From contig NZ_LT702999.1 of assembly GCF_900149685.1 (NCBI RefSeq), positions 1,922,001 through 1,986,000 on the forward strand: a DNA stretch of 64,000 bases. Direction: 5' to 3'. Source of the DNA: Erythrobacter sp. Alg231-14. Lineage in GTDB: Bacteria > Pseudomonadota > Alphaproteobacteria > Sphingomonadales > Sphingomonadaceae. The notes under the pieces are model-generated. The model was not told the DNA's origin. It did not search any database and worked only from the letters and a program-made list of their open reading frames with translations. The translations under genes were made by a program, and so were the position numbers. Positions 33,823 to 41,834 of this stretch are shown here, piece by piece (within the stretch, counting starts at the first letter, position 1; every line of letters begins with the position of its first letter).

Positions 33823-34839
33823 TTACCCTCTCACCGCCCTAAGAAGTTCTTCGACGTGTTCGATCGGCGTGAATTGCCCAATACCATGGCCAAGATTGAA
33901 GATATGCGGCCGGCCTTCAAAAGCATCGATCACGGTCTTTACCCGCTTTGGTAGCGCCGGACCACCGGCCTCCACCAACAAGGGATCCAAGTTCCCTTGA
34001 ACCGGCATCCCTTCGGGTAGGACCGAATTGGCCCAAACGGGATCCAGCGTTTCATCCAATCCGACCGCATCGACTCCAGTTTCGCGAGCATAAGCGGGCA
34101 ATTTTGCCCCTGCCCCCTTTGGAAAGCCAATGATTGGCGTGTCGGGGTGAGATTGTTTGATCGCGGCGGTGATTTTTGCGTTGGGCGCGATGACCCAGCG
34201 TTCAAATTCGTCCGGTGCCAAGCTTCCGGCCCAACTGTCAAACAATTGGATGGCTTCGGCCCCGGCATCAATTTGTCCGCGCAAATACGTGATCGAAACA
34301 TCGACAATCGCATCACAAATCGCCTGCATCCGAGCGGGATCGCGATACGCGAGCAAGCGCGCTGAGCCTTGGTCCTTCGATCCCTGACCCGCAATCATGT
34401 ATGTCGCGTTGGTCCATGGCGAACCGGCAAAACCCAGCATTGTGACCGATTGGCTGATCATGGCGCGCGTTTTGCGCACGGTTTCATAGATCGGATCAAA
34501 CCGTTCGGGGGCTGCGGTGAAGTCTTCCAATTTCGCTTCGAGCAATGTTGGACTTAATTTAGGACCTTCGCCGGCCAAGAATTCCAATCCTTGTCCCATG
34601 GCATGCGGCACGATCAGGATATCGGAAAACAGGATCGCCCCATCAAACGCGAAACGTCGGATCGGCTGAACCGTAATCTCTGCGGCGGCATCGCTGTCAT
34701 AGACCAAAGCGAGAAAACCGCCCTTTTCCGCGCGTAATTCGCGATATTCAGGGAGATACCGCCCCGCCTGACGCATAAGCCAGATGGGAGGAATTTCTTG
34801 GATGGAACCCTTAAGGGTGTCGAGCAACGGACCAGGCAT
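33823..34839 (-). CDS. hemE: Uroporphyrinogen decarboxylase
   Basis: A 338-residue enzyme removing the four acetate carboxyls of uroporphyrinogen III. It carries the signature PIWLMRQAGRYLPEYRELR with the substrate-binding Arg, the Asp-containing FSDILIVPHAMGQGL, and GFAGSPWTNATYMI. The C-terminus has HIFNLGHGIGQFTPIEHVEELL. It starts 340 bases from the PPSR gene, on the other side of the candidate origin. In Caulobacter the chromosomal origin lies beside hemE. Confidence 0.96.
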   Translation of the reverse strand: MPGPLLDTLKGSIQEIPPIWLMRQAGRYLPEYRELRAEKGGFLALVYDSDAAAEITVQPIRRFAFDGAILFSDILIVPHAMGQGLEFLAGEGPKLSPTLLEAKLEDFTAAPERFDPIYETVRKTRAMISQSVTMLGFAGSPWTNATYMIAGQGSKDQGSARLLAYRDPARMQAICDAIVDVSITYLRGQIDAGAEAIQLFDSWAGSLAPDEFERWVIAPNAKITAAIKQSHPDTPIIGFPKGAGAKLPAYARETGVDAVGLDETLDPVWANSVLPEGMPVQGNLDPLLVEAGGPALPKRVKTVIDAFEGRPHIFNLGHGIGQFTPIEHVEELLRAVRG

Positions 34840-35179
34840 GGCGTTCCTCTAATCAAATAAATTATAAATTTAAAAGGATTGATGGAGTCTGTTGGCCCTG
34901 TGGATTGTGGGGATTTGCGAAAACTACCGGTCTTATCCGGAGTTTTCGTGCCTTTTTCCCCTATCCGAATCCGCAGAGCCACTGGGTCAAGTGCGAACTA
35001 TCCCCACTGTCCCCACCCTGTCGATATTGCTGATCGCCTGTCTAAAAATATTGAGACGAAATTGCTGATAGCGAGGATGAAATTTTGTCCCATGCTTGTC
35101 GACGGTTCTTTACCGTGGTTTATGCCCCTTTCTATCCACATGCGCATTCTATCCGCAAAGCTTTGGCCGAATCATCAAT
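34840..35179. other. oriC: Candidate chromosomal replication origin (oriC)
   Basis: This 340-base gene-free gap separates divergent hemE and the PPSR gene, the position of Cori in Caulobacter and the equivalent gap in Rickettsia. DnaA-box-like 9-mers (compared with TTATCCACA) are CTATCCACA at 35132-35140 (8/9), the reverse-strand TGTGGATTG at 34899-34907 (7/9, ATCCACA core intact), TTATCCGGA at 34933-34941 (7/9), CTATCCCCA at 34998-35006 (7/9) and CTATCCGCA at 35149-35157 (7/9). An AT-rich stretch at about 34849-34880 next to hemE may be the unwinding element. I see no TTAA-N7-TTAA CtrA site. Gene polarity flips here. Confidence 0.75.
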
Positions 35180-36025
35180 ATGAACCGCCTGAACCTGCAC
35201 CTTGTTTCCGATTCTACCGGAGAGACATTGGAGATGATCGCAAAGGCTGCGCTTGCGCAGTTTGATGATCCATCGGTTGCCCGGCACTTTTGGCCGATGG
35301 TCCGATCGCGTCAACATCTCGATCGTATTGTGCCCGATTTGGCCGACAATCCCGGCTTGGTTTTGTTCACCCTAGTCAATCCGGAAACCCGCGCCCGGTT
35401 GGAGGAACATTGCCGCCATCTCGGGCTTCCCGCAGTGCCGGTTTTGGATCAAGTGACCGCCGCATTGGAGGCGCAATTGGGGCAAGAGGCGCATGGTCGC
35501 CCCGGCCGCCAACACATGATGGACGCCGATTATTTTAAGCGTGTCGATGCTATTCAATACACCATCGCCCACGATGACGGCATCGCGCATGAGGATTGGG
35601 AAGACGCCGATATCGTTTTGGCCGGTGTCTCGCGCAGTTCGAAAACGCCAACCAGCATCTATCTCGCCAATCGGGGCTACAAGGTCGCGAACATCCCATT
35701 GGTGGTCGAAAGCCCCCCACCCAAGGCATTGTTTGGCTTGCGGCATCCGCTTGTGGTCGGTTTGACGACAGCGCCCGAACGCCTGGTTCAAATCCGCCGC
35801 AATCGTCTGCTTTCCCTAAATGAAGGCACCGAAACATCCTATGTCGACAACGATCGGGTCAAGAATGAGCTGCAATTTGCGCGGCGGATGTTCGCCGACA
35901 ATGGCTGGCCCGTCATCGATGTGACGCGCCGGTCGATCGAAGAAAGCGCGGCGGCGATTATCCGCTTGGTCCAAGAACGCCAGCGCCGCGAACGATCTGT
36001 CGATGGATTGTCGAAACCGATATGA
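35180..36025 (+). CDS. PPSR/PDRP-type bifunctional kinase-pyrophosphorylase (pyruvate,water dikinase or PPDK regulator, DUF299)
   Basis: A 281-residue protein beginning MNRLNLHLVSDSTGETLE, the standard start of the family. The P-loop is GVSRSSKTPTSIYLANRG. Members phosphorylate and dephosphorylate PEP synthase or pyruvate phosphate dikinase on a Thr next to the catalytic His. Neither target is in the window. In other alphaproteobacteria this gene lies across the origin from hemE. It overlaps maf by four bases and heads a plus-strand run of overlapping genes. Confidence 0.93.
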   Translation: MNRLNLHLVSDSTGETLEMIAKAALAQFDDPSVARHFWPMVRSRQHLDRIVPDLADNPGLVLFTLVNPETRARLEEHCRHLGLPAVPVLDQVTAALEAQLGQEAHGRPGRQHMMDADYFKRVDAIQYTIAHDDGIAHEDWEDADIVLAGVSRSSKTPTSIYLANRGYKVANIPLVVESPPPKALFGLRHPLVVGLTTAPERLVQIRRNRLLSLNEGTETSYVDNDRVKNELQFARRMFADNGWPVIDVTRRSIEESAAAIIRLVQERQRRERSVDGLSKPI

Positions 36026-36618
36026 GCGGCGCAAACCTGATCCTCGCATCAAAATCCAGCTCTCGCCGAGCCATGCTCGACGCGGCTGGTATCGTGTATG
36101 AAGCGATCCCAGCAGATTGCGATGAACGGGCGATCGAAGACAGTTTGCGCGACGCTTCGCCGCCTGAAATCGCAGAGGCGTTGAGCGTTGCAAAAGCCGC
36201 AGCTGTTGCCAAATCTTCCCCCCGATCCTTTGTCCTCGGCAGCGATTCACTTGTGGTCGTCGAAGGAAAGCGTTTCGATAAACCCACATCGCGAGAGAAC
36301 GCCGCTGAACATCTGCGCTTTTTCTCTGGCAAAACACTCGAACTGCACAGCGCCGCGGCTTTGGTCCGCGATGATACGTGTGAATGGTCTCATGCCGATT
36401 GCGCGCGTCTATCGGTGCGCGAACTGTCCGATCCGTTCATCGAACATTACCTTGAATGCGAATGGCCAGAGATCGGTTTTACCGTGGGATGTTTTCGTAT
36501 TGAGGCAATGGGTGTCCAATTGTTTGACCGCATTGAAGGCGATCAATTCACCGTCCTTGGCATGCCGTTGATCCCCGTTTTGGATGCGCTTCGTGATCAG
36601 GACATTCTGCTGCGATGA
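36022..36618 (+). CDS. maf: Maf-family nucleoside triphosphate pyrophosphatase
   Basis: A 198-residue protein with the Maf signature LILASKSSSRRAMLDAAGI at the N-terminus and FVLGSDSLVVVEGKRFDKP, then a typical Maf core FFSGKTLELHSAAALV. Maf proteins hydrolyse noncanonical NTPs. The ATG overlaps the upstream stop and its own stop overlaps aroE, both by four bases. Confidence 0.93.
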   Translation: MSGANLILASKSSSRRAMLDAAGIVYEAIPADCDERAIEDSLRDASPPEIAEALSVAKAAAVAKSSPRSFVLGSDSLVVVEGKRFDKPTSRENAAEHLRFFSGKTLELHSAAALVRDDTCEWSHADCARLSVRELSDPFIEHYLECEWPEIGFTVGCFRIEAMGVQLFDRIEGDQFTVLGMPLIPVLDALRDQDILLR

Positions 36619-37487
36619 CCCGCAATCTAACCGCAGACAACTACACACATGTAATCGGCGATCCGATTGCTCAGTCCAAATCGCCGATGATACATGGTTT
36701 TTGGTTGGAGAAACTCGGCTTACTGGGCGCCTACACCTCCAATCTGGTCAAACCTGCGGATCTTTCCGAATATCTGGACGCTGGCCGTGGTGACCCAAAC
36801 TGGATGGGTTGCAACGTCACCATGCCGCACAAACAGGCCATTCTCGAACACTTGGACGCAATTGATCCTGACGCGGCGACATTGGGCGCGGTGAACACCG
36901 TGGTTCGGCAAGGTGATGGCGCGCTGAAGGGGTTCAACACAGATTTGGGCGGCTTTCTTGAGCCTTTGACCGCTTTGCTCAACGAAGATCACCTGTTTCG
37001 GATGGCGCGGATTATGGGCACGGGCGGTGCGGCCCGGGCCATTATCGCTGGATTGGCGGGCAAAGGGTTCACATTGGTTGTCGCTGGCCGTGATCCGTCA
37101 AAAGCCCGCGAATTGATCGATGAATTGGCGCCAAACGGCGAACATCACGCGATACACCTATCGCATTTTGCTGAACCAACCGATTTTGAATTTGATGATC
37201 GCGATCGCTGTCTCGATTTGATCATCAATGCCTCACCGCTGGGGATGCATGGCAATCCGCCGTTGAATTTTCATTGGAGCCACGCCCCACCGCGCAGCGT
37301 CGCCTATGATATTGTGACAAGCCCGCTGGACACACCCTTTCTTCAAGGCGCGCGCGCGGCTGGTCATGACACAATCAACGGATACGCCATGCTAATTGGA
37401 CAAGCAGCGATCGCCTTTGAAAAATTCTACGGCGTGGCCCCACCCCGCACATACGATGATGTCTTGATGGATATGCTGACGCGATGA
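36615..37487 (+). CDS. aroE: Shikimate dehydrogenase
   Basis: A 290-residue NADP-dependent enzyme of the shikimate pathway. The substrate-binding entry VIGDPIAQSKSPMIHGFWLEKLG and the catalytic Lys of NVTMPHKQAILEHLD are present, followed by the Rossmann motif IMGTGGAARAIIAGLAGKG. The aromatic pathway is otherwise not represented here. It is the third gene of the overlapping PPSR-maf-aroE-coaE string. Confidence 0.95.
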   Translation: MTRNLTADNYTHVIGDPIAQSKSPMIHGFWLEKLGLLGAYTSNLVKPADLSEYLDAGRGDPNWMGCNVTMPHKQAILEHLDAIDPDAATLGAVNTVVRQGDGALKGFNTDLGGFLEPLTALLNEDHLFRMARIMGTGGAARAIIAGLAGKGFTLVVAGRDPSKARELIDELAPNGEHHAIHLSHFAEPTDFEFDDRDRCLDLIINASPLGMHGNPPLNFHWSHAPPRSVAYDIVTSPLDTPFLQGARAAGHDTINGYAMLIGQAAIAFEKFYGVAPPRTYDDVLMDMLTR

Positions 37488-38104
37488 CCGACACACAAAC
37501 AAAGGCCAAAAACGGCGGCCCCATGATTATCGGCCTGACCGGGTCCATCGGCATGGGCAAATCGACTGTCGCCTCCATGTTCGAAGCCGCCGGCGTGCCA
37601 ATCTTTGACGCCGACGCCGAAGTTCGCGCGATGCAGGGGCCAGGTGGTGAGCTAATTCCGGCGATAGAGGCAGCCTTTCCTGGATCAACCAACGATCAAG
37701 GGGTCGATCGCGACGCCTTGGGCAAACATGTTTTTGGCGACAAAGCCGAATTGGCTCGGCTGGAATCCATCGTTCACCCAGCAGTGGGTGCAAAACGCGC
37801 ACAATTCCTCGCGGACAATGCCGCCACCCCGATTATTTTGTTCGACATCCCACTCCTCTTTGAAGGCGGCGGTCACAAGGCGGTGGATTGCGTTGTTGTG
37901 GTGTCCGCCCCGCCCGAAATGCAGCGTGAACGCGTGCTAGCCCGTCCGGGAATGACGGTGGAGAAATTTGAACATATTCTCGGTCTGCAAACCCCCGATG
38001 CGGAGAAACGCAAAGGCGCTGATCACATCATCGATACGGGCAAAACACTGGCCGAAACGCAGGCGCAAGTGGCGGCCTTGGTTAAGAAATTGCGCAGCAA
38101 ATAG
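37484..38104 (+). CDS. coaE: Dephospho-CoA kinase
   Basis: A 206-residue P-loop kinase for the last step of CoA synthesis. Walker A is GLTGSIGMGKST; FDADAEVRAM and FDIPLLFEGGGHKAVDCVVVV are further family motifs. The ATG at 37484 overlaps the aroE stop, leaving a leader of 13 residues before the usual start; an internal ATG at residue 14 is possible, but the overlap favours the upstream one. Confidence 0.94.
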   Translation: MTDTQTKAKNGGPMIIGLTGSIGMGKSTVASMFEAAGVPIFDADAEVRAMQGPGGELIPAIEAAFPGSTNDQGVDRDALGKHVFGDKAELARLESIVHPAVGAKRAQFLADNAATPIILFDIPLLFEGGGHKAVDCVVVVSAPPEMQRERVLARPGMTVEKFEHILGLQTPDAEKRKGADHIIDTGKTLAETQAQVAALVKKLRSK

Positions 38105-38152
38105 GTCCAACACCCCTTGCGCTGTTTCGATCATGGGTGAATAACATCCCCT

Positions 38153-38854
38153 ATGCGCGAAGTGATTTTCGACACAGAGACGACCGGCCTGGACCCCAAA
38201 ACCGGGGACCGAATGGTTGAAATTGGATGCGTTGAGATGGTGGGCCGAGTCGAAACAGGGCGATCCTACCACGCATATTACAATCCCGAACGCGACATGC
38301 CCGCCGCTGCCGAAGCGGTTCACGGCCTATCCCGCGATTTTCTGTCCGGGAAACCCTTATTCAAAGACACGTTTTCTGAATTGCTCGAATTTTTGGGCGA
38401 TGCGCCGCTCGTGGCGCACAATGCCGGGTTTGATTTCGGCTTCCTCAATTCTGAACTCGAACGGATCGGCCAAGAACCGATATCCATGGATCGGATGATC
38501 GACACTGTTGCGATCGCTCGCAAAAAACACCCCGGCGCGAAGTTGTCGCTTGATGCGTTGTGCTCACGCTACGGCGTGGATCGCAGCCACCGGGTGAAGC
38601 ACGGCGCGTTGCTCGATGCCGAATTGCTCGCGCAGGTTTATGTCGAGCTTAATGGCGGTCGCCAAATCGGTTTGGAGTTGGCCGCCGATGCACCCGCGTC
38701 CGATGCCGATGCCACCACAAACACCGCCATCAAAACGACCAATCGCGCAAGCCGCCCTCGCCGCGAGGCACGGCCGCACGCTCCCTCACCCGAGGAATTG
38801 GCTCGCCACACCGAATTCATTGCCGGAATAAAGGACGCAGCCTGGGCCCGGTAA
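38153..38854 (+). CDS. dnaQ: DNA polymerase III epsilon subunit (proofreading exonuclease)
   Basis: A 233-residue DEDDh exonuclease. ExoI is FDTETTGLDP (Asp7, Glu9), ExoII is VAHNAGFDFGF, and ExoIII is HRVKHGALLDAELLAQVY. The C-terminal 60 residues are flexible (Ala, Thr, Pro, Arg-rich) and end in a helix-like segment for polymerase contact. Gene order coaE-dnaQ is common in alphaproteobacteria. It lies on the leading strand 3 kb from the candidate origin. Confidence 0.95.
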   Translation: MREVIFDTETTGLDPKTGDRMVEIGCVEMVGRVETGRSYHAYYNPERDMPAAAEAVHGLSRDFLSGKPLFKDTFSELLEFLGDAPLVAHNAGFDFGFLNSELERIGQEPISMDRMIDTVAIARKKHPGAKLSLDALCSRYGVDRSHRVKHGALLDAELLAQVYVELNGGRQIGLELAADAPASDADATTNTAIKTTNRASRPRREARPHAPSPEELARHTEFIAGIKDAAWAR

Positions 38855-38894
38855 AACAACAGTTCCACAGCAACTCATAGGAGAACAAGCGACC

Positions 38895-39458
38895 ATGGAT
38901 ATCCGCATTTCGGGACACCAAGTCGAAACTGGGGCAGCGCTTCAGGAACACGCTTCTGACCGGCTGGAGGCGATTGTTGAGAAATATTTCGACCGCGCGC
39001 TGTCTTCTCATGTCACCTTTGGAAAATCAGGCGGATCGTTCACCTGTGACATCGTGACTCATGTTTCTCACGGGATGATTCTAAAGGCGCGTGGCAATGC
39101 CAACGATGCGCACCTTGCTCTCGACAATGCGGTCGGCAAAATTGAAAAACAATTGCGCCGTTATAAACGCAGGCTGGTCGATCGCCACGAACGCGCGATG
39201 CAGGTTCGGTCCGAAGAAGAGGCCGCTTACACCATTTTCGCCGTCGATGAGCCCGAAGAGGAAGTGGTCACGGACGCCCCACCCATCATCGCAGAGACAA
39301 GCGTCGATATCCCAGAAAGCACCGTTGCGGATGCCGTCATGATGCTTGACTTGCGCGACACGCCGGCGCTGTTCTTCAAAAATGCTGGCACTGGCAGGCA
39401 TAATATGGTTTATCGCCGCTCAGACGGTTCGATCGGTTGGGTCGAACCAAGCGTTTAA
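38895..39458 (+). CDS. hpf: Ribosome hibernation factor HPF, long form
   Basis: A 187-residue protein. The N-terminal HPF/RaiA domain is MDIRISGHQVETGAALQEHA through VGKIEKQLRRYKRR (residues 1-100), and the C-terminal dimerisation domain is residues about 135-187 (MMLDLRDTPALFFKNAG, MVYRRSDGSIGWVEPS). The long form forms 100S ribosome dimers in stationary phase. AGGAGAA precedes the ATG at good spacing. ptsN follows, as in the rpoN-hpf-ptsN arrangement of many proteobacteria, but rpoN is not here. Confidence 0.95.
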   Translation: MDIRISGHQVETGAALQEHASDRLEAIVEKYFDRALSSHVTFGKSGGSFTCDIVTHVSHGMILKARGNANDAHLALDNAVGKIEKQLRRYKRRLVDRHERAMQVRSEEEAAYTIFAVDEPEEEVVTDAPPIIAETSVDIPESTVADAVMMLDLRDTPALFFKNAGTGRHNMVYRRSDGSIGWVEPSV

Positions 39459-39634
39459 TCACGCAAGGACCGCAAAAATCTGACCTCGGTTGGGAGCCGA
39501 AGGATTGAAAGATTGGTCCAACCCAACAATTTGTGACCGGCGCGCAGCACCCCGTTTGCAGCGCATGTCATGGTTGATGGGCCTACCCCGCCCCTGCTTG
39601 CAGGACCTGACTTGTTTAGGATTTCGAGTTTGTA

Positions 39635-40096
39635 ATGGACGTGAATATTAAACTTGTGCCGGAAGGTGTTGTAATCGCGCGCCCCGAATCCGCGCGCCAG
39701 ATATTGCAACAATTGTCGGCTCTTTATGCGAATGTTTACGGCCTTGATGGTGACGTGATCCTCGAAGGGTTGGAACAAAGGGAAGCTTTGGGCAGCACCG
39801 GGTTTGGTCGCGGCGTTGCCATTCCGCATTGCCGCAGCACCGCGGTTAAACGCCCGACTATGGCGTTGCTGAAATTGGAACACCCCGTTGATTTCCGTGC
39901 GGCCGACGCGATTCCAGTGTCGTTGGTGTTTGGATTGGTGTCTCCTGAAAACGCAGGCGCGACCCATTTGCATGCACTTGCCGCGATTTCGCGCCTTGTT
40001 CGCGATGAAACGATGTTGAGCGGTTTGACCGACGCGGTGGATTCCGACGCAATGTTTGCGGTTTTGACCAATCAATTCTTGCGGGCTGCTGCCTAA
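39635..40096 (+). CDS. ptsN: PTS IIA-like nitrogen-regulatory protein
   Basis: A 153-residue EIIA-Ntr domain. The phosphoacceptor is His65 in GFGRGVAIPHCRSTAVKRP. It is part of the PTS-Ntr relay and regulates potassium and nitrogen responses by binding targets in the cytoplasm. The 176 bases between hpf and this gene hold no clear gene. A thioesterase follows two bases after its stop. Confidence 0.94.
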   Translation: MDVNIKLVPEGVVIARPESARQILQQLSALYANVYGLDGDVILEGLEQREALGSTGFGRGVAIPHCRSTAVKRPTMALLKLEHPVDFRAADAIPVSLVFGLVSPENAGATHLHALAAISRLVRDETMLSGLTDAVDSDAMFAVLTNQFLRAAA

Positions 40097-40098
40097 GA

Positions 40099-40554
40099 AT
40101 GGTGGCCGAGCCTGCTGGAGCGGACCTGCACCACAGAGCGTTGGAGCGGCTGTATCAGTCTGCTCCGGTTAATCGCGTGTTCTCATCAAAATTGGAAATT
40201 CCCAGCGAAGGACATTCGCGGCTTACATTCACGGTTACGCCGGATGTTTATCACGCTGCCGGTGCCGCGCATGGGACGATCTACTTCAAAATGCTCGATG
40301 ATGCCGCATTCTACGCCGCAAACACATTGGCGACGGATCGCTTTTTGTTGACCACTAGCTTCAACTTGCACTTCACAAAACCCGTACGCGAGGGTGAAGT
40401 TGTCGCCGAGGGCCGATGGGTCAGCGGCAAACGCAGGGTCTTGGTGGCGGAATCGCGATTGATCGATTCCGAAGGCGATGAAATTGGCCGCGGAACCGGC
40501 ACATTCATGCGTTCGCGGATCGCCCTGTCGAGCCTTGAGGGGTATTCGAGCTGA
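40099..40554 (+). CDS. PaaI-type hotdog thioesterase
   Basis: A 151-residue hotdog-fold protein. The core helix AAGAAHGTIYFKMLDDAAFYAANT carries the conserved His-Gly turn and an acidic residue, and FNLHFTKPVREGEVVAEGRWV follows. Members hydrolyse phenylacetyl- or other aryl-/acyl-CoAs; the substrate is unknown. The ATG lies two bases behind the ptsN stop, and its own TGA overlaps the CTG start proposed for the DUF1491 gene. Confidence 0.88.
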   Translation: MVAEPAGADLHHRALERLYQSAPVNRVFSSKLEIPSEGHSRLTFTVTPDVYHAAGAAHGTIYFKMLDDAAFYAANTLATDRFLLTTSFNLHFTKPVREGEVVAEGRWVSGKRRVLVAESRLIDSEGDEIGRGTGTFMRSRIALSSLEGYSS

Positions 40555-40886
40555 CCACCCGCCTCCCCGCCCATTTGGAAATCGCCAGCCTGATTAAGCT
40601 CACCGAATCGCATGGTGGCAGCGCGATGGTGCTTTCAAAAGGGGAACGCGACGCCGGCACTGTCTTGATTGTAACCATGTTTCGCGGAATGAACGCCAAG
40701 CTATTCGAAAGAATGCCGCAATTGGATGGAACGCGTGCTTTCATTGCGACAAAAACACAAGATATTGAAAAACCAAAGGAATTTTTCGACTATATCGACC
40801 GTCGTTGCCGCCAGGATCCCGATATTTGGGTTTTAGAGGTGGACGTCGACGATGCAGAACGGTTCGTCGAACTTTTGCCGCGTTAA
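40551..40886 (+). CDS. DUF1491 family protein with probable CTG start
   Basis: The conserved DUF1491 N-terminus reads TTRLPAHLEIASLIKLTESHGG in frame before the first TTG (40575). Upstream the frame closes at a TGA at 40536, and the codons between are GGG, GTA, TTC, GAG and then CTG at 40551. CTG is therefore the only plausible initiation codon for the full N-terminus. It overlaps the preceding TGA (CTGA) and has TGAGGGG eight bases in front. The remaining 112 residues include VLSKGERDAGTVLI and a C-terminal helix. The function is unknown; DUF1491 is an alphaproteobacterial family. Confidence 0.8.
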   Translation: MTTRLPAHLEIASLIKLTESHGGSAMVLSKGERDAGTVLIVTMFRGMNAKLFERMPQLDGTRAFIATKTQDIEKPKEFFDYIDRRCRQDPDIWVLEVDVDDAERFVELLPR

Positions 40887-41090
40887 CTTGACGTAGTATC
40901 TTTTGAGCCTATTTGCCGCCGTGCTTCCAATTGCGGAGGCCAGGAGATCGGCAATACGGCCGGTTGATCGGCACGCAGACGGGGGGCAGCCGGTAGGCTA
41001 AACGGATCACCCTCTTCAACCCCGCGAAAAACACTCGCAACAGGTCCAAGCCTGCGTCGGAGCTCGCTCACCGCAGATACAGTAGAAAAC

Positions 41091-41771
41091 ATGGGTCGTA
41101 AGACTTATTCCCTAAGTGCTATCGCCGTTGCGGCGACAGCAAGTTTGAGTTTCTCCAGCGCCGACGGCGCTGAAGCTTTTGCACAAGACACCTCGTTTGA
41201 GGTCGCTGCTACGGCAGATGTCGAAAGCGAAACCGCACCGGTCGCCATCGCGACCGAAATTATGCCAGATCAACCGGTCTTTGTTTCGCAAGAAGTGGTC
41301 CAAACCCTTCCTGAAACCAACACCGACATCGCCCCGGTGTACACCATTCAAGCCTCTTCACTGAGCGAACTCGTCGGCCTTGTCGACGATGACGAACGGT
41401 TGAGCGAACAAATGCGGTGTCTTGCAGGCGCTGTTTATTTTGAATCGCGCGGCGAACCGCTCACCGGTCAATTGGCCGTGGCGCAAGTTGTGATCAACCG
41501 TTCCGAAGATCGCCGTTGGCCCGCAAGCTATTGCGGCGTTGTCTATCAACGTTCGCAGTTTTCTTTCGTGCGCGGCGGTCAAATGCCGGCCATCAACACA
41601 TCATCGGGTGCATGGAGCCGCGCGAAAGCGGTTGCGCGCATCGCTCATGATGGATTGTGGGAATCAGAAGCCGCCGATGCGGTGTATTTCCACGCAAACT
41701 ACGTGCGCCCCCGCTGGAGCAGGGCGAAAACCCCTCTGGCACGCATCGATACACATATATTCTATCGGTGA
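41091..41771 (+). CDS. SleB-type cell wall hydrolase, exported
   Basis: A 226-residue protein with an N-terminal signal-like segment (SAIAVAATASLSFSSADG), an acidic linker of about 80 residues, and a Hydrolase_2 (SleB) domain starting LAGAVYFESRGEPLTGQLAVAQVV, with the catalytic Glu in FESRGE. The end is HANYVRPRWSRAKTPLARIDTHIF. It would cut peptidoglycan glycans in the periplasm. A strong terminator follows. Confidence 0.9.
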   Translation: MGRKTYSLSAIAVAATASLSFSSADGAEAFAQDTSFEVAATADVESETAPVAIATEIMPDQPVFVSQEVVQTLPETNTDIAPVYTIQASSLSELVGLVDDDERLSEQMRCLAGAVYFESRGEPLTGQLAVAQVVINRSEDRRWPASYCGVVYQRSQFSFVRGGQMPAINTSSGAWSRAKAVARIAHDGLWESEAADAVYFHANYVRPRWSRAKTPLARIDTHIFYR

Positions 41772-41796
41772 TCGCACCCCACGATTGATTCAACGA

Positions 41797-41825
41797 CCCC
41801 CGCCCTTTGTCAGGCGGGGGTTTTT
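41797..41825 (+). terminator. Rho-independent terminator after the SleB-type gene
   Basis: An eight-pair GC stem, CCCCCGCC at 41797-41804 with GGCGGGGG at 41813-41820, is followed by TTTTT. It also marks the end of the plus-strand run from the origin side; the next gene, xth, is convergent. Confidence 0.92.
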
Positions 41826-41834
41826 GATTCAGCG

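Noticed and set aside
34840-35179. CtrA binding sites (TTAA-N7-TTAA) in the candidate origin
   Set aside because: Searched by eye on both strands; no match with the correct spacing was found, so CtrA control is not claimed.
40883-41092. Minus-strand frame of 69 codons between DUF1491 and the SleB-type gene
   Set aside because: Its start overlaps the ATG of the SleB-type gene on the other strand and it would fill that gene's promoter region; no family recognised. It could be real but is not supported.
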